Part shown: positions 9,108 through 17,664 of the stretch, piece after piece
Layout of the letters: the number at the start of each line of letters is the position of its first letter
Numbering within the stretch: position 1 is the stretch's first letter
Assembly (NCBI RefSeq): GCF_001612635.1
Contig: NZ_BDAV01000005.1
Span: 248,001-312,000, forward strand
Direction of reading: 5' to 3'
Origin: Nocardia africana NBRC 100379
GTDB lineage: Bacteria; Actinomycetota; Actinomycetes; Mycobacteriales; Mycobacteriaceae
Length of the DNA: 64,000 nucleotides
Translations under genes and position numbers: made by a program
Notes under the pieces: generated by a model
Database searches by the model: none
What the model was told of the DNA's origin: nothing
The model's input: only the letters and a program-made list of their open reading frames with translations

Positions 9108-10997
9108 TCACGTCAGCGGCATCTTTCGCCACCACGCGGCGAATTCGGACTCGCTGAGGCCGTCCGAGGAATTCATGAACGAGGAATACCGGCTGCTCGC
9201 GATGACGAGACATCGGCCCCGCTCGGAGTCCGGGCCGAAGGACAGCACGACCCACCGGTAGTAGAGCGATGCGGAACTCGGCGGGTTCACGTGGCTCGTA
9301 TAGCTGACGGTGCCGGTTCTCCCGCTGCCCTGCGGTGAACCGGTCAGCTGAGCGACCATTGCCTGAGCATCGGCGGACGACGCGTATTTGAGGACGGCAT
9401 AACTCGGCGTGTCGCCCGAGTTCACGCAATCCCAGCCGATCGTCCACTTTCCCAGCTCCAGATCGTTTCCCGTCAAGGCCAGCAGATTCTGACCGCTCGG
9501 CTTCCGGATGCAGGAAGCCCCGCCGTATCCAAGCCTCGGGGCCGGGACCGCAAGCGCGGGAAACAGTTCGGTGATGGTGGCCGCCTGCTTGTCGAGGGCT
9601 TGGGTTTCATGCAGCCAATCCTCGGCGCTTTTGCTCTCATTCCGCTGCAGCACCACCACGACGATCGTGACGATGATGGCCACCACCACCAGGACGGCGA
9701 TGATGATCGAGGCCACCATCGCGCCCGAGCGCTTCGGCGGCTGTGGGCGGTATCCCGGGCCGGGCGGGTAGCCCGGCGGCGGCGCGGAATACCCTGCGGG
9801 AGAGGGGCTTGCGGGCGAGGACATCCCAGGAGGAGGTGCTGCGGGAGAATGTGCGGCGGCCGGCATCGGCATTCGAGCGGATGCGGTATTCGAGGGGCCG
9901 GCGGTGTTCGCGGCCGGTGAATAGTGCTGTCCGCCAAGGGGAACCACGGTAGGCACGCGAGCGCCGTTCGCCGGCGGGTACCCCTGCGTATGGGTGCCGG
10001 GGTGTGGTCCGGCGGGCACGCTCGCACCGTTAGCGGGCGGGTATCCCTGCGTGTGGTTACCGGGCTGAGGTCCGGCGGGCACTCGCGCCGAGTTCTGAAC
10101 GGGTGCCGGCCCGCCCGGCCGGACGAGTGTCGGGGCCGCACCACTCGCCGTCGGCATCCCCGCGGGCGCGTTCAGCGCCGCTCGTGCCGCGGCCGCGAAT
10201 TCCCTACAGCTGCCGAATCTTTCGGATGCCCGCTTGGCCATGGCGCGGGCGATCACCCCGTCCATCGCCGGGGACAGTCCGGCGCGGCGCGCACTGGCGG
10301 GCGGGACCGGGAGTTGCAGGTGGCCGCGGATCACCTCGGTGGGATGTTCGGAGTCGAACGGCCCCGTTCCGGTGAGCAGCCAGTACAGCGCACAGGCCAG
10401 CGAATACTGATCGGAGCGGTGGTCGAGTTCGACGCCGGTCATCTGCTCCGGTGAGGCGTAGGCCAGGGTGGCGGTGAACATGCCGGCCTGGGTGAGGTGC
10501 GTGGAATCCTCACGCAGACGGGCGATTCCGAAGTCGGTGAGGAAGACCCGCTCACCCTTGCCGCTCACCGCCCGGGCCAGCAGGATGTTGGCGGGCTTCA
10601 CATCCCGGTGCAGCACACCGTTGCCGTGCGCGTAATCCAGTGCGTCGGCGACACCGTCGATGATCTGCACCGCACGCTCGGGCGGCAGCGTCAGCGGATT
10701 CACCGTCGCGGCGTCGACGCCGTCCACGTATTGCATGCAGATCCACAGCTGATCGTCCTCGACGCCGCGGTCGTAGACGGCGACGATGCCGGGGTGGTCG
10801 AGTTGTGCGCACAGGTCGGCCTCGCGTTCGAACCGAGCGCGGATCTCGGCATCGGTGTACAGCTCGCGATTCAGCAGTTTCAACGCGGTCAGCCGGGGCA
10901 GACGCGGATGCCGCGCCAGATAGACCGATCCCATCCCTCCCTGACCGAGCAGTCGCTCCACGGTGAAGCCGGCGAACACGTCACCGTTGTTCAACAC
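9108..10997 (-). CDS. Transmembrane Ser/Thr protein kinase (Pkn family), 629 aa
   Basis: This is a second eukaryotic-like kinase, unrelated in its sensor part to the one at 3.4 kb. The kinase domain spans about residues 10-275 with the glycine loop LLGQGGMGSVYLA, K40, HRDVKPAN, LTDFGIARL and YASPEQMTG. A Pro/Ala/Gly-rich linker contains a 21-residue repeat. One long membrane helix (about 420-450, rich in Ile/Val) precedes an extracellular domain of about 170 aa with two or three Cys. The GTG at 10997 follows a GGGGG-containing ribosome site. It is transcribed away from the response regulator at 11.0 kb only 51 nt after that gene's stop, and the direction is the same, so read-through is possible. 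Confidence 0.92.
   Translation of the reverse strand: MLNNGDVFAGFTVERLLGQGGMGSVYLARHPRLPRLTALKLLNRELYTDAEIRARFEREADLCAQLDHPGIVAVYDRGVEDDQLWICMQYVDGVDAATVNPLTLPPERAVQIIDGVADALDYAHGNGVLHRDVKPANILLARAVSGKGERVFLTDFGIARLREDSTHLTQAGMFTATLAYASPEQMTGVELDHRSDQYSLACALYWLLTGTGPFDSEHPTEVIRGHLQLPVPPASARRAGLSPAMDGVIARAMAKRASERFGSCREFAAAARAALNAPAGMPTASGAAPTLVRPGGPAPVQNSARVPAGPQPGNHTQGYPPANGASVPAGPHPGTHTQGYPPANGARVPTVVPLGGQHYSPAANTAGPSNTASARMPMPAAAHSPAAPPPGMSSPASPSPAGYSAPPPGYPPGPGYRPQPPKRSGAMVASIIIAVLVVVAIIVTIVVVVLQRNESKSAEDWLHETQALDKQAATITELFPALAVPAPRLGYGGASCIRKPSGQNLLALTGNDLELGKWTIGWDCVNSGDTPSYAVLKYASSADAQAMVAQLTGSPQGSGRTGTVSYTSHVNPPSSASLYYRWVVLSFGPDSERGRCLVIASSRYSSFMNSSDGLSESEFAAWWRKMPLT
9958..10083 (-). 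repeat. Two tandem 63-bp units in the kinase linker
   Basis: Two adjacent 63-bp units encode a 21-residue repeat (core HTQGYPPANGA and VPAGP) in the proline-rich linker of the kinase. The copies differ at several third-codon positions, so they are older than a single recent slippage. A third degenerate copy follows on the N-terminal side. The unit length keeps the frame. Confidence 0.7.
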
Positions 10998-11048
10998 CTA
11001 CGTTCCCCCTTCCGGCGACGTACCAGGTGGCGATCCTACCCGGATCGC

Positions 11049-11708
11049 TCAACCCGGCGTGACCAGGCCGGATTCGTAGGCGATCACCACGGCTTGCGCG
11101 CGGTCCCGCAGATCGAGTTTGGAAAACACCTTGGACACATGGGTTTTCACGGTCTGCTCGGCGACGAACAGCGCCTCGGCGATCTCGGTGTTGGACATGC
11201 CCTTGGCGATCAGCTCGAGTACTTCGCGTTCGCGCGGGGTGAGCGCGTTCAGGGCCGGTGCGGGTTTGGGGCGGGCGCGGCGGCGGGTGACATCGGCGAT
11301 CAACCGGCGGGTGACCGTCGGCGCCAGCAGCGCCTGCCCCTCGGCGACGACCCGCACCGCGCGGACCAGTTCGTCGGCGGGTGCGTCCTTGAGCAGGAAT
11401 CCGCTGGCGCCCAAGCCCAATGCCTCGTACACGTAGTCGTCGATGTCGAATGTGGTCAGCATCAGCACGCGCACCGGCGGATCGAATCCGGCGGCCAGGA
11501 TGGCACGCGCCGCCTCGAGCCCGTTCATCTCCGGCATGCGCACATCCATCAGCACCACATCGGGCCGCAGCCGTTTGGCCTCGGCCACCGCGATCGCCCC
11601 GTTGGCCGCGTCGCCGATGACGCTGATATCGGGCTGGGCGGCCAGCAGCGCACCGAACCCCTGCCGGACCATCGCCTGATCGTCGGCGATCAATACGGTG
11701 ATGGGCAT
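11049..11708 (-). CDS. LuxR/NarL-family response regulator
   Basis: This is a 219-aa DNA-binding regulator with a receiver domain (residues 1-120, phospho-acceptor D55 in VVLMDVRMP, LIADDQ acidic pocket, LLKDAP lysine) and a GerE helix-turn-helix (LTPREREVLELIAKG, then EQTVKTHVSKVFSKLDL). The histidine kinase that should phosphorylate it lies upstream on the same strand, but the uppP gene sits between them. The ATG at 11708 is 7 nt from the uppP stop, which indicates one transcript: kinase, uppP, regulator. Confidence 0.93.
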   Translation of the reverse strand: MPITVLIADDQAMVRQGFGALLAAQPDISVIGDAANGAIAVAEAKRLRPDVVLMDVRMPEMNGLEAARAILAAGFDPPVRVLMLTTFDIDDYVYEALGLGASGFLLKDAPADELVRAVRVVAEGQALLAPTVTRRLIADVTRRRARPKPAPALNALTPREREVLELIAKGMSNTEIAEALFVAEQTVKTHVSKVFSKLDLRDRAQAVVIAYESGLVTPG

Positions 11709-11715
11709 ACCCGCC

Positions 11716-12666
11716 TCAGAGGAATCTGATGATCGACAGCAGCCCGGCCACCAAGCAGTAGACCGCGAACGGCAGCAGCGTGCGGGACTTGAAGAACCGC
11801 TCCAGGAATCGCACCGCGAGCCATGCCGCGATGCCGGCGACGATCGCGCCGACCAGCGCCTGCCCGTGGATGCCGGCGGCCTGCGGACCGGCCAGTTCCG
11901 GCAGCTTCAGCACACCCGCGGCCAGGATGACCGGAGTGGCGAGCAGGAAGGCGAACTTCGCGGTGTCCTCGTGGTCGAGTCCGCGCAGCAGACCACCGAC
12001 CATCGTCAGCCCGGAGCGGCTGAATCCGGCCAGCAGCGCACCGGATTGGGCCAGGCCGATGCCGAGCGCATCCTTGACCGACAGCGCCGCCAGCCGCTCG
12101 TCGGAGGGAACCTCGAGGTCCTCCTCGAGCGCCACACCGCGCGCCTGCGCGTCGGCGCGGGCCTCGTCCGCGGCGAAGCGGCGACCGTATTCGGCCAGCG
12201 ACGGTGCGTTGCGCCGCCGCAGGCCCTCACCCACGATCAGCACCACACCGTTGAGGGTGAGGAAGATGCTCGCGTAGATCGGCGTCGCGAACATCGTGCG
12301 CAGCGGATGTTCCAGCAGCAGGCCGAGCACGCCGACCGGGATGGTCGCCAGCACGATTAGCCAGGCCAGCCGCTGCGACGAGGTCTCGATGCGCCGGGTG
12401 CGCAGCGTGGTCACGAAGCCGACGATGATGTCGCGCCAATCCCGCCAGTAGTAGCCCAGCAGCGCGAGCGCGGTCGCCACGTGCAAGGCGACCACGAAGG
12501 CCAGATACGGGGTGCCGTTCTCGGAGTCGCCCTCGGTGACCAGCTTCTCCCAGCTGCCGCCCAGCCAGGCCGGCACCAGCACGGAATGTCCCAGGCTGGA
12601 GATGGGGAACAATTCGGTGACGCCCTGCAGCGCGCCGATCACGATGGCTTGGAAATAGGTGAGCAT
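11716..12666 (-). CDS. uppP: Undecaprenyl-diphosphatase
   Basis: UppP (BacA) dephosphorylates undecaprenyl diphosphate at the membrane to recycle the lipid carrier for peptidoglycan and glycan synthesis. Extra copies confer bacitracin tolerance. The 316-aa protein is multi-spanning and shows the two signature loops: GVTELFPISSLGHS near the N-terminus and GFSRSGLTMVGGLLRGLD in the second half. A hydrophilic charged stretch around residues 170-195 (ADEARADAQARG...) makes it longer than many family members. It lies between the histidine kinase and its regulator, 28 nt after the kinase stop. A TAAGAC/TTAGCG stretch just before the ATG could be its own leaderless promoter. Confidence 0.93.
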   Translation of the reverse strand: MLTYFQAIVIGALQGVTELFPISSLGHSVLVPAWLGGSWEKLVTEGDSENGTPYLAFVVALHVATALALLGYYWRDWRDIIVGFVTTLRTRRIETSSQRLAWLIVLATIPVGVLGLLLEHPLRTMFATPIYASIFLTLNGVVLIVGEGLRRRNAPSLAEYGRRFAADEARADAQARGVALEEDLEVPSDERLAALSVKDALGIGLAQSGALLAGFSRSGLTMVGGLLRGLDHEDTAKFAFLLATPVILAAGVLKLPELAGPQAAGIHGQALVGAIVAGIAAWLAVRFLERFFKSRTLLPFAVYCLVAGLLSIIRFL

Positions 12667-12694
12667 CGCCGCTAAGTCTTACACGACCGCCGAC

Positions 12695-13996
12695 TCAGTT
12701 CCGCACGCCCGGCAGGGCAGTCGCCGCGGGTGCCCCGACGGTTCCTTCCGCGACGAGAATCGGTAACCGCGCATACACCTGGAAGCCACCTTCGGAGCGC
12801 GGTCCGGCGGCCAGCATGCCGCCGATGGATTCCGCCCGCGCCCGCATTCCGGAGATACCGCTGCCGTCCGAGCTCACCACCGGCGCCCCGCCCGTCCCGG
12901 CATCGTTGGCGACCAGCACCTCCACCGCCTGCGCGGCCACCGTCAAGGTCACCGTGACGGCCGCGCCCGGCGCATGCCGCGAGACGTTCGACAGCGACTC
13001 CTGCACGATCCGGTACAGCGCGAGGCCGACGGTATCGGGGACCGCGGCGAGCGGCCCGTCGATGGTCCAGTCGATGCGCACCCCCGCGCGGCGCACGCCG
13101 TCCAAGACCGACACCACGTCCGCGGCGACCGGCTGCGGCGCGTGTTCGGGCAGCTGACCGTCGCTGCGCAGGACGCCGAGCATGCTGCGGATCTCGTTGA
13201 GCGCCTCCCGGGCGGACGCGCCGATGGAGTCGAACTCCGCGCGAGCCGCCTCCGACACGTCCGGAACCCGATAGGGCGCGGTCTGCGCCTGCACCACGAC
13301 CATCGACATGTGGTGGGCGACCACGTCGTGCAGGTCGCGCGCGATGCGAGCCTTCTCCTCGAGGATCGCGCGGCGAGCGCGTTCCAGTTCGTTCTGCTCC
13401 TCCTGCCGCACCAGCGCCTGCCGCGACAGCACCAGCCAGCGCACCAGCAGGCCGAATCCGACCAGCCCGGTCATCGCCAGCGGCCAGCCGAACCCGGCCT
13501 CCGCGAACGAACTGGTGCCCGCCATGGTGGTCGCGAACAGCAGTGACGACGCGATCCACGCGATCAGCACGATCTGCATGGGCGCCCGCACCGCCACCGC
13601 GAACAGCAGTGCGAACAACACCAGGATGTGCACGACCTGGTACGGCAGATCGTTGCCCGGCTGATGCGGGATGGCCAGCGCGATCAGCAATGCCGCACCG
13701 GCCGAGATGGCCCAGCCCAGCGCCGGGTTGACGCGGATCAGCGCCAGCGGAAAGACCGCCAGGGCGGCGATGAACGGCTGCGCGGCGGCCGGAACCTGAT
13801 GGGTGACGTGCAGGGTGGGCCAGCCGACCGCGAACAGAATTCCCACGACCACCACCGTCGCCATGTCGAACCACAGCCGCGCCCGGCCCGGAGTTCGCGC
13901 CGCCGCCCGCGCCTGCCGCGCCGCTCGTATCGCCCGTCTCATGGTGACGAGCCTAGGAACTTCCCTGCGATCCGTCCTCACCCCCGGGATCGACAT
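12695..13996 (-). CDS. Two-component sensor histidine kinase, NarL/DesK type
   Basis: This is a membrane sensor kinase with about five closely spaced transmembrane segments in the first 170 residues and no large external domain. A HisKA_3 helix follows (RIARDLHDVVAHHMSM, phospho-acceptor His in the LHD) and then HATPase_c with YRIVQESLSNVSRHA and GSGISGMRARAE. The ATG at 13996 has an AGGGGG-like site. An alternative ATG at 13942 would remove 18 residues and still leave all domains. The lack of an external sensor domain and the linkage to uppP suggest it monitors the membrane or lipid II cycle, as in bacitracin-type systems. That role is an inference. Confidence 0.9.
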   Translation of the reverse strand: MSIPGVRTDRREVPRLVTMRRAIRAARQARAAARTPGRARLWFDMATVVVVGILFAVGWPTLHVTHQVPAAAQPFIAALAVFPLALIRVNPALGWAISAGAALLIALAIPHQPGNDLPYQVVHILVLFALLFAVAVRAPMQIVLIAWIASSLLFATTMAGTSSFAEAGFGWPLAMTGLVGFGLLVRWLVLSRQALVRQEEQNELERARRAILEEKARIARDLHDVVAHHMSMVVVQAQTAPYRVPDVSEAARAEFDSIGASAREALNEIRSMLGVLRSDGQLPEHAPQPVAADVVSVLDGVRRAGVRIDWTIDGPLAAVPDTVGLALYRIVQESLSNVSRHAPGAAVTVTLTVAAQAVEVLVANDAGTGGAPVVSSDGSGISGMRARAESIGGMLAAGPRSEGGFQVYARLPILVAEGTVGAPAATALPGVRN

Positions 13997-14226
13997 CGCG
14001 CCCCCTACCCGGGTATGAGACCGCCGACCGCGCGCACCCCAGTAGCGGGGCCGAAATCGATCTGCAGCGGGACGTGCGCGCCGGTTCCCGATTCCTACCT
14101 TCGACCGCCATGAGCGAAATTGCGGATGGGTCGCCGCGCGGGGGCAGCAGGACCACGGTAGGCAAGGAGCCGAGCCACGGCGGCCGTCGTGCGTGGCGTA
14201 GGGATGACGGAAGGTCGTCGGCCGCG

Positions 14227-16977
14227 ATGCCCGGTCGAGCCGGGACGTACGAGCGCTTCGTAAGTCATTGGCGGCGTGGGTATGTGCGCGGGATCGTCGG
14301 CGTTGCGGCCGTTGTCACCGCGGTGCTCGCGCTGCTGGTGTCGTTGCCGCCGGTAGCCGGGGCGGCCGAGATCGGGCCCGCGTCGGAGAACACGGCCGCA
14401 CGCGATGCGGTGCGCGCCCTGACCGGTGACCGGCCGGAGCTGGCGGTGATTCCGGCGGATTTCGCTGCGACACAGGGTTATCGGCCCGTCGAGATGGCGG
14501 GTATGCCGGTCGACCCGTCCGGCGAGTGCTCCTCGCCGGTTCCGCTTCCCGCCGAATTCGACACCGCCTGCAAGGCGCACGACCTCGGCTACGACCTGCT
14601 GCGCTACGCGGAGGTCCACGGCCATCCCCTGGGCGCCTGGGCGCGCCGAGCCATCGACAACGCCCTCGAAACCCGGATGTTCGCCGCCTGCGATACGCGC
14701 GCCGACCTGCTCGCCCGCGCCCGCTGCACCACGATGGCGTCGGTCGCCACCGCGGCGGTGGATCTGAATTCGCGCCGCCAGAACTACGCCGCGCCGATGC
14801 CCGAATACCTGTTCGGCCGGCAGCTTTCCGGAACGGAACTCGGCCCGCAGGTGGTTCACATCCTGGCCCGGCTCGCCATGGTGCTGCTGATGGTGGCGGC
14901 GTTGTTCGCCATCGTCCGCCGCACCGTCCAGCCGCGTCGGGGAGGGCAAGGGACAGCGCCACAGGCGAATTGGGCGTGGCCGTGGTCGGGCTCTCGTGGC
15001 GCATCAGCCCGGCGCGGGTGGAGCCGACGCCCGGGTGGGCGTACCGGCAATCCGGCAGCGCCTTGGCCAGGTCATGACTGGCGCGTTCTCTCCGCCACAC
15101 GCATCAGTGCAGCGGTATCGTGCACCGTACGAGCGGCGCGTGAATGGCTGTCGCGCAACGCTGTTCAGCTACGCAGCGTTGCCATGCGGGGTGTCGACGG
15201 GATCGGCCTATGGCGCGGCGCTCCGGCGACCGCGGCAGCGGGAGGCGGCCCCGGTGGATGGACGCCGGAGCGGGCGCGGCCGGCCGTTACGGCCCTGGAA
15301 CTTTCACCGTTGCGGCGTCCGGGCGCGCGACGAGAAATCTCGCCCACCCAACCGGCGAGCGACCCACGAGGGACGGCGGCGCCGGGCACTGGCACTGGCA
15401 CTGGCACTGGCACTGGCACTGGCACTGGCACTGGCACGAGCGGTAACCGATCGACGCCGCAGCACTCACACGATCCCGCCGGTTCGACTGGCGCACAGGG
15501 CAGTTCGTCGCCGGATGGTATCGCCGAGGCCACCGTCCGAACATGTTTCACACCACCGTCGCTCGGCGAGGCGACCGCCACGACACCGTCTTCCCGCTCG
15601 TCCGAGCGGGCGCGACATCCACTCGGCGCGGCGATCCGCCGCCTCGTCACCATGGTCACGCCTCGGACCGGGACGCTGATGGCCTCGGCGGCGGGGATCT
15701 CCGCCTCGCTGGCGCCGGGACTCCTTCCGCGCACCTCGCTCGCGCAGGCGTTGCTCACCGCCCTGCTGGTACTCATCGCGCTGGGTGTGGCGGGACTCGG
15801 CCGGAAGGTGTTGGGCCACTGGGCGATCGATACGGAGAAGCGGACCATGCGGTTCCGCAGTGCGATCGTGATCGCGTGCGGTGCCGTGACCGGCGCCTCG
15901 CTCATCCACGCCTGGTACTGGCAGAACCGGCTGCGGGCGGCCATGGATTTTCCGCCGGTGGGTGTCCGGTATTGGCTGCACGGGGCGATCGGCGTCGTGG
16001 CAGTGGTCGTTCCGATCGTGCTCGTGATGCGCGGATTGCGGTGGGCGGCACGGTATGTGGGACGGCTGCGGGCGACGGCGCTGGTGGCGGCCACCGTCCT
16101 GGCCTGCCAGTTCGCCCTGCTGCCGGCCGTGGTGAATTGGCAGCGCTCGGCCTTCGCCTCGGCCGACGCCGCCATGGATCCGACGGTGGTGCGACCGGTG
16201 TCCTACACCCGCTCGGGCAGTCCGGATTCGGAGGTGAGCTGGGCCTCGCTCGGGGCGGAGGGACGCAAATTCGTCGCCGAGCGCGGCCGGTCGGTCCGCG
16301 TCTACATCGGTCTGGACTCCGCACCCGATCTCGATTCCCGTGTCGCCCTGGCCCTTCGGGAGATCGAGCGGTCCGGCGGATTCGACCGCGCCCACCTGGT
16401 GATGATGGTGCCGACCGGATCGGGCTGGCTCGACGCCAACGCCGCACGCGGGCTCGATGAGCGGTTCGACGGGGACGCGACGCTGGTCGGCATGCAGTAT
16501 TCGCAGGCCCCGAGCTGGGCGACCTTCCTGTTCGCCCGCGCCGACGCGGAACGCTCGGCGCGGGCGCTGTTCACCGGCATCGAACGACGACTGGCCGGCA
16601 TGGCCCACCCGCCGAAGCTCTACGTCTACGGCCAGAGCCTGGGCGCGATCGCGGGCAGCGCCATCTTCGCCGACGACCGGGACGAAAGCGCCCGGGTCTG
16701 CGCCGCGCTGTGGGCGGGCCCGCCGGCCTCGGCCGTGCACCGCGGCGGGGCCACCGTCCTCGCCAACTCCTCCGATCCCGTGGTGCAGTGGTCGCCGCGA
16801 TTGCTCTGGCGCGCACCCGATCTCACCGGGACCCGCCACGACGCCCCCCATCCGCCGTGGCTACCGGGGCTGAGCTGGGTGCAGACCACCGCGGATATGC
16901 TCTCCGCCCTCGGCCCGGGCCCCGGCCACGGCCATCGCTACGGCTCCGACCAGGGCACCGCCCTCGGAACCTGCTGA
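14227..16977 (+). CDS. Phospholipase A2-like domain fused to membrane alpha/beta-hydrolase
   Basis: This single open frame has three parts. After a membrane-inserting segment (about residues 20-47) comes a prokaryotic phospholipase A2-like domain with the Cx2HD signature (DTACKAHDLGYDLLRYAEV) and paired Cys, then one more membrane helix. A linker of about 230 residues (nucleotides 14940-15640) has weak codon bias and a Gly-Thr repeat. The C-terminal half has several membrane helices and then the conserved actinobacterial alpha/beta-hydrolase with nucleophile elbow GQSLGA. ATG 14227 is chosen for a compact signal segment. The frame is open back to 14074 and ATG 14110 is possible. The linker may be a former intergenic region; in that case the hydrolase would start near the ATG at 15651. 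Confidence 0.65.
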   Translation: MPGRAGTYERFVSHWRRGYVRGIVGVAAVVTAVLALLVSLPPVAGAAEIGPASENTAARDAVRALTGDRPELAVIPADFAATQGYRPVEMAGMPVDPSGECSSPVPLPAEFDTACKAHDLGYDLLRYAEVHGHPLGAWARRAIDNALETRMFAACDTRADLLARARCTTMASVATAAVDLNSRRQNYAAPMPEYLFGRQLSGTELGPQVVHILARLAMVLLMVAALFAIVRRTVQPRRGGQGTAPQANWAWPWSGSRGASARRGWSRRPGGRTGNPAAPWPGHDWRVLSATRISAAVSCTVRAAREWLSRNAVQLRSVAMRGVDGIGLWRGAPATAAAGGGPGGWTPERARPAVTALELSPLRRPGARREISPTQPASDPRGTAAPGTGTGTGTGTGTGTGTGTSGNRSTPQHSHDPAGSTGAQGSSSPDGIAEATVRTCFTPPSLGEATATTPSSRSSERARHPLGAAIRRLVTMVTPRTGTLMASAAGISASLAPGLLPRTSLAQALLTALLVLIALGVAGLGRKVLGHWAIDTEKRTMRFRSAIVIACGAVTGASLIHAWYWQNRLRAAMDFPPVGVRYWLHGAIGVVAVVVPIVLVMRGLRWAARYVGRLRATALVAATVLACQFALLPAVVNWQRSAFASADAAMDPTVVRPVSYTRSGSPDSEVSWASLGAEGRKFVAERGRSVRVYIGLDSAPDLDSRVALALREIERSGGFDRAHLVMMVPTGSGWLDANAARGLDERFDGDATLVGMQYSQAPSWATFLFARADAERSARALFTGIERRLAGMAHPPKLYVYGQSLGAIAGSAIFADDRDESARVCAALWAGPPASAVHRGGATVLANSSDPVVQWSPRLLWRAPDLTGTRHDAPHPPWLPGLSWVQTTADMLSALGPGPGHGHRYGSDQGTALGTC
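15385..15438 (+). repeat. Hexanucleotide GGCACT tandem repeat in coding sequence
   Basis: Eight perfect copies of GGCACT (15385-15432) and one degenerate copy follow each other and encode alternating Gly-Thr in the linker of the fused hydrolase. Because the unit is six bases, changes in copy number alter linker length but not the frame. Confidence 0.95.
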
Positions 16978-17106
16978 CCTCGACGACGGCGGCCGCGGCG
17001 GGTATGGCGCCGGCTCCCACCCAGCCGACCACCGTGCCCGTCCGGCCCTCGCCGTGTGCTATACCGGTTCTCGCAGGTCAGAACTGTAAATCGGCGGAAG
17101 GACGGC

Positions 17107-17556
17107 ATGGACAAGCCCACGAATCTGGTGGAATTCGAGACCATGCTGCTCGGCCGCTACACCATTCACCCGCGCTATCGCCGCGACGGCACCCGCCTCG
17201 ATCGCAGCGCCTACCTGCTGCTCAGCCGGCTGGCCATCGAGGGACCGATGTCGATCGGGCAGCTCAGCGAGGCGTTCGGCCTCGACGCCTCCACCCTCAA
17301 CCGGCAGACCGCGGCGCTGCTGCGCGCCGGACACGTCGAGCGCATCCCCGATCCCGAGGGCGGCATGGCCCGCAAGTTCCGCATCACACCGGCCGGCGAG
17401 GAGAACCTCGACGCCGAGCGCAGCGCCAATATCGAAGGTCTGGGCCGTGTGCTGGAGGGCTGGTCCCCCGACGACGTCGCGCGATTCGCCGACTATCTGC
17501 AGCGCTTCAACACCGATATCGAGCGGCTCGACGGCCGCCCGTGGCCGCGGCCGTAA
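17107..17556 (+). CDS. MarR-family transcriptional regulator
   Basis: This is a winged-helix regulator of 149 aa. The centre carries the MarR DNA-binding unit: SIGQLSEAFGLDASTLNRQT as helix-turn-helix, followed by the wing around GGMARKFRITPAGEENL. ATG 17107 is preferred because GGAAGG precedes it, although the frame is open back to 17056. No divergent target is next to it. The upstream gene is the hydrolase in the same direction (130 nt away) and the downstream gene gatA is convergent. No ligand can be inferred. Confidence 0.85.
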   Translation: MDKPTNLVEFETMLLGRYTIHPRYRRDGTRLDRSAYLLLSRLAIEGPMSIGQLSEAFGLDASTLNRQTAALLRAGHVERIPDPEGGMARKFRITPAGEENLDAERSANIEGLGRVLEGWSPDDVARFADYLQRFNTDIERLDGRPWPRP

Positions 17557-17637
17557 TCCCCGGCTCGACGATCACCGCGCGTTCGCGGCGGCGTGACTTC
17601 CTCGGTACGCCGCCGCATCCACGCCGGATCGAGCTCG

Positions 17638-17664
17638 CCGATCGTCCGCGGCTCAGACGATCGG
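17638..17664. terminator. Hairpin spanning the gatA stop codon
   Basis: CCGATCGTC (17638-17646) and GACGATCGG (17656-17664) form a perfect 9-bp dyad with a 9-nt loop. The gatA stop codon (17653-17655) lies in the loop. The position between the convergent MarR and gatA genes fits a shared intrinsic terminator without a T-tract. Confidence 0.6.

Noticed and set aside
15385..15438. Regular repeat considered as a CRISPR or similar array
   Set aside because: It is a simple six-base microsatellite in coding sequence, without spacers.
15466..16851. 461-codon minus-strand frame opposite the alpha/beta-hydrolase
   Set aside because: It is a shadow frame rich in Arg, Gly and His; the plus strand carries the GQSLGA hydrolase motif.
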